From NCBI RefSeq assembly GCF_001595985.1, contig NZ_LOJJ01000002.1:248001-312000 (forward strand): a stretch of DNA of 64,000 nt, written 5' to 3'. This document shows positions 59,399 through 64,000 of this stretch, one piece after another. Source of the DNA: Polynucleobacter sinensis. GTDB lineage: Bacteria > Pseudomonadota > Gammaproteobacteria > Burkholderiales > Burkholderiaceae. A model generated the notes under the pieces. The model was not told the DNA's origin, did not search any database, and saw nothing but the letters and a program-made list of their open reading frames with translations. The translations under genes were made by a program, and so were the position numbers. Each line of letters begins with the position of its first letter. Position 1 is the first letter of the stretch.

Positions 59399-60329
59399 CA
59401 CCTACACTCTTCATCCTGAGTTCACGTGCCGTAATGCGAGCAACTTCCGCCTCCTCTCGCAAACGCGCAATTTCATCTGCCGACAACTTTTCTAAGTTCG
59501 CATAGTCCAGTTTCCAAGCTGGGTCATTGGACCACAACAGGGGGGACTGAACTGTTGTGCGAGGAGTGGGTGCACTTTCCAAAACGCGCAAAGCCATTTC
59601 AAAATTAATATCTTGCGATTCCAAATTATTGGGTAAAGCTGCAGCATTTCCTAAGGGAAAATCACTGAATAGAAAACGAGGTACCCCACAGTACTCAACA
59701 ATATCTTTCGCAGACCCCATCACCACTGTAGAAATACCATGCTCCTCCAAATAACGTGCCAGCAAGCTTTGACTTTGATGACAAATTGGGCAGTTTGGAA
59801 TTAACACGGCAACATCCACATTGTCCGCACGTATCTTTTCTAGAATTAAAGGCGCATCAACCTCAAGAGTATGGCGTTGACTACGATTTGTTGGCAGGCC
59901 ATAGAAATTTTTCGACAAGGATTGAATGCGTCCATTGGCAACAGCACGTTTAGCCGCACTAATTGGAAACCAACAATTACTATCTTCCATATTTGCATTG
60001 CGTCGATCGATGCCAACATGAGCAATCCGCAAATCAATATCGCCCTCAACTGATTTCTCATAAGGCTTATAAAATTTTGCAGCAGCGTTGTATGGCGCTC
60101 CAGCACCCTGCAGACCCTTGCTTGAATCAAATGGCACAGCGGTAGTCACTAAACCCAGAATAGATTTTGCTAAAGGCTTTTGTAAGGGCAAAAAGGGGAC
60201 GTCAATGTAGTGCGCCCAAACATAGGGCGTCTCATACCCTAAGCCCAAGTAGTAATTACGCGTTCTTTCAATGTAACGAACCGGTTGATCGTATTCAGGC
60301 GCAAAGATTAATTCTGGGTTCGGAGTCAT
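59385..60329 (-). CDS. glycine/sarcosine/betaine reductase component B-like protein
   Basis: A 314-residue protein related to the selenoprotein B (GrdB/PrdB) family. The start FAPEYDQPVRYIERTR is unusual for anaerobe GrdB, but LRIAHVGIDRR, CWFPISAAKRAVANGRI and VLIPNCPICHQSQSLLARYLE-type segments fit. CPIC gives a Cys pair where selenocysteine enzymes carry UxxC-like sites; no in-frame TGA is evident. No grdA or grdC homologue is near. In aerobic proteobacteria the function is unknown. Confidence 0.7.
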   Translation of the reverse strand: MTPNPELIFAPEYDQPVRYIERTRNYYLGLGYETPYVWAHYIDVPFLPLQKPLAKSILGLVTTAVPFDSSKGLQGAGAPYNAAAKFYKPYEKSVEGDIDLRIAHVGIDRRNANMEDSNCWFPISAAKRAVANGRIQSLSKNFYGLPTNRSQRHTLEVDAPLILEKIRADNVDVAVLIPNCPICHQSQSLLARYLEEHGISTVVMGSAKDIVEYCGVPRFLFSDFPLGNAAALPNNLESQDINFEMALRVLESAPTPRTTVQSPLLWSNDPAWKLDYANLEKLSADEIARLREEAEVARITARELRMKSVGAKPV

Positions 60330-60385
60330 TCAGGCTTCCCTGTAAGATATTGCTTATTAAAAATTTACTATTAGGAAAATTCATT

Positions 60386-61153
60386 ATGACTCAATGGCTC
60401 AGATTTCAACACCAAGGCAAAACAGGCTTAGGTCAAGTACAAGGCGATCAAATTGCCATCTATTCGGGCGATATTTTTAACAATCCCCAAGCAACTGGGG
60501 AAACCTTAAAACTAGCCGATGTCACTATTGACATTCCCTGCATTCCATCCAAGATGGTTGCAATGGTCGATAATTTTCACGCACTGGTTACTAAGCTAGA
60601 ACATGCTGTACCAACAGAACCTTTGTACTTTCTCAAAGGAAATAATTCTTTCTTGGCCGCAAATCAAACCATTCGCACTCCAAAGTCATATTCCGGAAAG
60701 GTCGTCTATGAAGGGGAGCTAGGGATTGTGATTGGCAAGCCTTGTCACGAGTTAAGTGAAGCAGAAGCAGCAAAAGCAATTTTTGGTTACACCTGCATTA
60801 ATGATGTCACTGCTATTGAAATACTCAATCGCGATCCAGGCTATGCGCAATGGACTCGCTCCAAAAGCTTTAATACCTTTGGTGTATTTGGCCCCTACAT
60901 CACCACCGATGTTGATCCAAGCAAACTCATAATCAAAACTATATTGAATGATCAGGAGCGTCAAAACTACCCCGTCGCCGATATGATCTTCCCCCCAGCA
61001 AAATTAGTCAGTCTGATCTCTCAGGACTTGCCATTGCTGCCTGGCGACATTATCGCCTGCGGAACCTCCGTCGGAGTTGGCTCCATGAAGCCAGGTAGTA
61101 GTATCAGCATCATCATTGAAGGTGTTGGACGTTTAGACAATCGCTTCGAGTAA
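60386..61153 (+). CDS. fumarylacetoacetate hydrolase family protein
   Basis: A 255-residue member of the FAH superfamily (isomerases, hydratases, hydrolases on diketo acids). The core has FLKGNNSFLAANQTI, VYEGELGIVIGKPCHEL with the metal-binding Glu pair, GYTCINDVTAIE, SFNTFGVFGPYI and PLLPGDIIACGTSVGVG. The start is the ATG at 60386 with AGGA upstream; the open frame continues further upstream into the divergent GrdB-like gene but is not credible there. Substrate unknown. Confidence 0.88.
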   Translation: MTQWLRFQHQGKTGLGQVQGDQIAIYSGDIFNNPQATGETLKLADVTIDIPCIPSKMVAMVDNFHALVTKLEHAVPTEPLYFLKGNNSFLAANQTIRTPKSYSGKVVYEGELGIVIGKPCHELSEAEAAKAIFGYTCINDVTAIEILNRDPGYAQWTRSKSFNTFGVFGPYITTDVDPSKLIIKTILNDQERQNYPVADMIFPPAKLVSLISQDLPLLPGDIIACGTSVGVGSMKPGSSISIIIEGVGRLDNRFE

Positions 61154-61174
61154 ATTAACGACCATCTCAAAATA

Positions 61175-61208
61175 AAAAACCCTCACCATATTAGTGGCGA
61201 GGGTTTTT
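61175..61208. terminator. bidirectional terminator between the FAH-family gene and panE
   Basis: ACCCTCACCA, TATTAG loop region, TGGCGAGGGT with one mismatch, flanked by an A run and a T run. It can end transcription from both convergent genes. Confidence 0.88.
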
Positions 61209-61243
61209 AATGCCGATGGCTCTAAAAAGTTTTTATACTTCTT

Positions 61244-62263
61244 TTAATAACCCGACACAGATGGCAATGCCAAGCTTCCTTTAGAAGCTTGAACGTTCTC
61301 ATCAAGATATTTAGTCAATGCAAAAACTGTATTGAGGCACGGCGTTGGGGTTTCAGTAATTTTTCCTAACTCAATTACTGAACCTAGCAAAGCATCAATC
61401 TCTAAACTACGACCCGCTTCCAAGTCTTGCAGCATCGATGTTTTATGTTTGCCCACTTTTTCAGCGCCAGCAATACGACGCTCAATATCCACACGGAATG
61501 TCACACCCAACTTTTCAGCAATCGTTTGTGCTTCAGCCATCATGTTGCGTGCCAACTCTTTGGTCAATGGATACTGGCAAATACCCTCCAAAGTACCGTG
61601 GGTTAGAGAGCTGATCGGGTTAAATGTCATATTGCCCCATAACTTCAACCAGATTTCCGAACGAATATCATCCAAGACTGGAGACTTAAATCCCGCAGCA
61701 GCCATCATTTCAGACATCTTCTGAACGCGCTCACTCTGCTTGCCATCCAACTCGCCCAATGGAAAGCGATTGCCTTCTACGTGACGAATCACGCCTGGAG
61801 CTTGTGTAAAGGTGGCGGGATAAACTACACAACCAATAATGTTGTTGGGGTTAATTTTTTGTTTTGCGACACCACCAGCATCAACCGTCTCAACAGCATG
61901 ATCTTGATACTGGCCACCCAACTTCTGGAAATACCACCAAGGAATTCCGTTTTGCATTGGAATCAGGATAGTCTCAGGACCCATAATTGCCGCAAGATCA
62001 TCAATGATCGGCTCAACCTGATGGGCCTTTACGGCCAAAATGACAACATCCGGAGTTTCGGCATCTCTTATTTTTTCAACCGCTTTTACCTGCGCGACTA
62101 AAGGCTCAGGCTGGTCATCCATAATTAATGCGAGGCCGCGCTCTTTGATAGCTGATAAAGTGGCGCCCCGCGCTACTACCGTTACCTCATTGCCGGCTCG
62201 TGCCAACATGACAGCAAGATAACCGCCAATGGCGCCCCCTCCACCGATCACACAGATTTTCAT
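61244..62263 (-). CDS. panE: 2-dehydropantoate 2-reductase family (PanE/ApbA)
   Basis: NADPH-dependent ketopantoate reductase of pantothenate synthesis. KICVIGGGGAIGGYLAVMLA is the cofactor motif, VILAVKAHQVEPII and PMQNGIPWWYF follow, and EIWLKLWGNMTFNPISSLT with the catalytic Lys and Asn is present. The 339-residue length is slightly above E. coli PanE (303). Paralogues acting on other 2-oxo acids exist, so the exact substrate is not certain. It follows the symporter gene by 114 bp. Confidence 0.85.
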   Translation of the reverse strand: MKICVIGGGGAIGGYLAVMLARAGNEVTVVARGATLSAIKERGLALIMDDQPEPLVAQVKAVEKIRDAETPDVVILAVKAHQVEPIIDDLAAIMGPETILIPMQNGIPWWYFQKLGGQYQDHAVETVDAGGVAKQKINPNNIIGCVVYPATFTQAPGVIRHVEGNRFPLGELDGKQSERVQKMSEMMAAAGFKSPVLDDIRSEIWLKLWGNMTFNPISSLTHGTLEGICQYPLTKELARNMMAEAQTIAEKLGVTFRVDIERRIAGAEKVGKHKTSMLQDLEAGRSLEIDALLGSVIELGKITETPTPCLNTVFALTKYLDENVQASKGSLALPSVSGY

Positions 62264-62338
62264 AAAAACTCCACAAAGATAAAAAATTCTGAATTAGCGT
62301 CATATTAGAGGAGATTATTTTGCGGTGCAACAAAATAT

Positions 62339-62359
62339 TTTGCCTAAAATTTAGGCAAA
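62339..62359. other. 21-bp perfect palindrome between the symporter gene and panE
   Basis: Arms TTTGCCTAAA and TTTAGGCAAA around a single A. It lies 76 bp upstream of the panE start and 19 bp after the symporter stop. No U tract follows, so an operator is as likely as a terminator. Confidence 0.5.
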
Positions 62360-62377
62360 TCTTATCTCAATCCTCGC

Positions 62378-63793
62378 TCAAGGCGCCCTTAATTGAGCCC
62401 TTGGGACAAGTCCGCCAAGTAGCATGCCTGTGATGCTTGCCATTAAACCTGCCAACTGCGGCGGAAGGATTGCATTGGGGGCCAAAACCTCGCAACTAAT
62501 CCAAACCGTGAGACCGCCAACAACCGCCAATAGGCCCCCTAAAGAGTTGGCTTTAGACCAATACACTCCAAATGCAAGCGGCACAAAAGCCGCTACCAAA
62601 GTGACCTTGTAGGCGTTCTCCACCATCTTAAAAATGGATAGATGGGAGTTAATCGCAAAAAAAGTTACCACTACTGCAAAACACAGCACGGTAATTCTCA
62701 TGACCTTTAATAAAGCCCGATCTGTTAAATGCTTAAAAAAGCCTCTCACAATATTCTCGGCAAAAGTGACGGAGGGAGCGAGCAAGGTCGCACTTGCACA
62801 ACTCTTAATTGCAGAAAGCAAGGCTCCAAAAAACATCACCTGAGCAATGATAGGGGCATGATTCAAAATCAACTTCGGCAAAATCATTTGCGGATCGGTA
62901 TTCAAATATTGCTTTACCAAGTCTGGACTGATGATTGTTGCCGAGTAAGCAAGGTATAGAGGAACAAAAGCGAAAATGAAATACAACACGCCGCCCAGAA
63001 GCGCAGCTTGTACTGCAATGTTGACGTTTTTAGATGATGTGATGCGCTGAAAAACATCTTGCTGCGGAATGGATCCCAACATCATGGTGCATAGAGCAGC
63101 TATAAAGCCTAGGATAGAGGCTAGATTCATATCTGGCCAAAAATTAGAAAATTGTCCAGCGGCAGCGGCATGCTCCAGCACAACCCCTACCCCACCAGTT
63201 TGCAACGTCATTTCACCGCCGATGTAGAGCATACCCAGCACAATAATGATCATCTGAATAAAGTCGGTAATAGCAACAGACCACATACCGCCAAACAAGG
63301 TGTAAATCAACACACTACCTGCGCCAATCAACATGCCACCAGTCTGAGAAATGCTGCCTTCAGATACGACATTAAAGACGAGTCCCAGAGCTTTAATCTG
63401 CGCTGCTACCCAACCCAGATAGGAAACTACAATACATAGCGTCACCAAAACTTCAACGGTACGACCATATTTTTCTCTAAAGAAATCACCGATGGTCAGC
63501 ATCCGGCGGTTGTAGAGATGGCGCGCAAAAAACAGGCCTACCAATATAAGACACATGGAGGATCCAAAAGGATCTGACACAATCCCGCCAAGCCCTTCTT
63601 TTAAGAAGGTCGCTGGGATACCCAAAACCGTTTCAGAACCAAACCAGGTAGCAAATACCGTAGCAGTCACAATGGGCAGGGGCAGGCTATGACCAGCCGC
63701 AGCAAAATCAGCCGTATTTTTAACCCGTAGCGCAGCCCAAAGGCCGATACCTACAGATACCACCCAATAGATGATGACAAACCAAATCAACAT
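62378..63793 (-). CDS. sodium:solute symporter family protein
   Basis: A 471-residue membrane transporter of the SSF family with about 13 helices. WVVSVGIGLWAALRV at the start, FATWFGSETVLGIPATF, FREKYGRTVEVLVTL, LIYTLFGGMWSVAITDFIQ and PQQDVFQRITSSKN are SSF signatures. The transported solute cannot be read from the sequence; the subgroup contains proline, pantothenate and carboxylate carriers. Location before panE makes pantothenate or a keto acid conceivable, which is only a guess. Confidence 0.9.
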   Translation of the reverse strand: MLIWFVIIYWVVSVGIGLWAALRVKNTADFAAAGHSLPLPIVTATVFATWFGSETVLGIPATFLKEGLGGIVSDPFGSSMCLILVGLFFARHLYNRRMLTIGDFFREKYGRTVEVLVTLCIVVSYLGWVAAQIKALGLVFNVVSEGSISQTGGMLIGAGSVLIYTLFGGMWSVAITDFIQMIIIVLGMLYIGGEMTLQTGGVGVVLEHAAAAGQFSNFWPDMNLASILGFIAALCTMMLGSIPQQDVFQRITSSKNVNIAVQAALLGGVLYFIFAFVPLYLAYSATIISPDLVKQYLNTDPQMILPKLILNHAPIIAQVMFFGALLSAIKSCASATLLAPSVTFAENIVRGFFKHLTDRALLKVMRITVLCFAVVVTFFAINSHLSIFKMVENAYKVTLVAAFVPLAFGVYWSKANSLGGLLAVVGGLTVWISCEVLAPNAILPPQLAGLMASITGMLLGGLVPRAQLRAP

Positions 63794-63898
63794 CGCCCAA
63801 TATCTCCAGAAGGAATTTGCACAAATTATATGGCCTTGTCACTTATGTCATTAAGTGAGGGGCGTAATTTGAGTGGAATGGTCTGACATAATTCATGG

Positions 63899-64000
63899 GT
63901 GAATTCCCCATTACCAGACCTCAGCGCAGATCTAGCCTACCAAAAGGCTATTTTGAGTTCTGTTTCGCGTACGTTCGCGCTCACAATCCCCCTCCTGCCC
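63899..64000 (+). CDS. squalene/phytoene synthase family protein (partial)
   Basis: The first 34 codons are visible, from a GTG at 63899 (an in-frame stop lies 13 bp upstream, so no earlier start fits). YQKAILSSVSRTFALTIPLLP is the typical entry of trans-isoprenyl diphosphate synthases of the squalene/phytoene synthase type, as used for squalene and hopanoids or carotenoids. An ATG in another frame at 63895 is not used. The rest lies outside. Confidence 0.75.
   Translation, partial: MNSPLPDLSADLAYQKAILSSVSRTFALTIPLLP

Noticed and set aside
60167-60385. Upstream extension of the FAH-family frame
   Set aside because: It overlaps the divergent GrdB-like gene and lacks conserved residues; the ATG at 60386 has AGGA and the family start.

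Overview
This 64 kb window is chromosomal DNA of a free-living betaproteobacterium, most probably Polynucleobacter (Burkholderiaceae) or a very close relative. The assignment is inferred from the proteins and from gene neighbourhoods typical of that group (accB-accC-prmA-pfkB, mpl-fabG-rnb-tonB-aroE-mtgA, ffh/ccsA/PP0621-ampD, rplU-rpmA-obgE-proB), the moderate GC content and the very tight packing. No rRNA, tRNA, CRISPR array, insertion sequence, prophage or integrase was recognised. About 66 genes are supported, two of them cut by the window edges (rfbB left, a squalene/phytoene synthase gene right).

Layout. 1-3.6 kb: the end of a surface polysaccharide cluster on the minus strand (rfbB, DUF5672 and DUF6492 proteins, a GT4 glycosyltransferase), downstream of and co-directional with yqgE-ruvX-pyrR-pyrB (3.6-6.2 kb). 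6.2-11.1 kb: ydcF, photolyase phrB, apaH, hemL and a rubredoxin. 11.1-20.2 kb: a long minus-strand run bamE-dapB-leuS-lptE-holA-proA-hemJ-RNA methyltransferase, with fur divergent from bamE. 20.8-27.9 kb: tkt-gap, rsmE, a barstar-like gene and maeB. 27.9-32 kb: thiL-pgpA-pncC, corA, pyrF. 32-38.6 kb: mpl-fabG-rnb-tonB-aroE-mtgA. 38.7-44.4 kb: a TlpA-like thioredoxin, then aroQ-accB-accC-prmA(DUF3426)-pfkB. 44.5-49.4 kb: a histone H1-like gene and nrdA-nrdB. 49.7-56.5 kb: ampD fusion, ccsA, ffh, proS, rppH, a CNP1-like lipoprotein, proB. 56.5-64 kb: obgE, rpmA, rplU, ispB, a GrdB-like protein, a fumarylacetoacetase-family gene, panE, a sodium:solute symporter and the partial squalene/phytoene synthase gene.

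Most of the content is ordinary core metabolism, so the interest lies in gene structure and expression signals. The strongest observation is in the lysine/alanine-rich histone H1-like gene. Its zero frame stops after 80 codons directly behind a nine-A run that contains the dnaX-type slippery heptamer. A 7-nt spacer and a 7-bp stem-loop follow, and the -1 frame continues for 41 codons with an H1-like tail ending just before a terminator. A second nine-A run lies in prmA, exactly between the methyltransferase and a fused membrane/DUF3426 domain. There a -1 slip would stop translation two codons later and release a soluble PrmA. Programmed frameshifting, polymerase slippage, phase variation and sequencing error are all possible at both sites.

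Other points worth a second look: a PP0621-AmpD gene fusion, a ProB without its PUA domain, several genes whose start codon sits 5-7 nt behind a -10-like hexamer and that have no Shine-Dalgarno sequence (candidate leaderless mRNAs), a perfect sigma-70 promoter for rplU that overlaps the ispB start, the obgE ribosome-binding region lying in the rpmA terminator, and a NrdR-like box upstream of nrdA.
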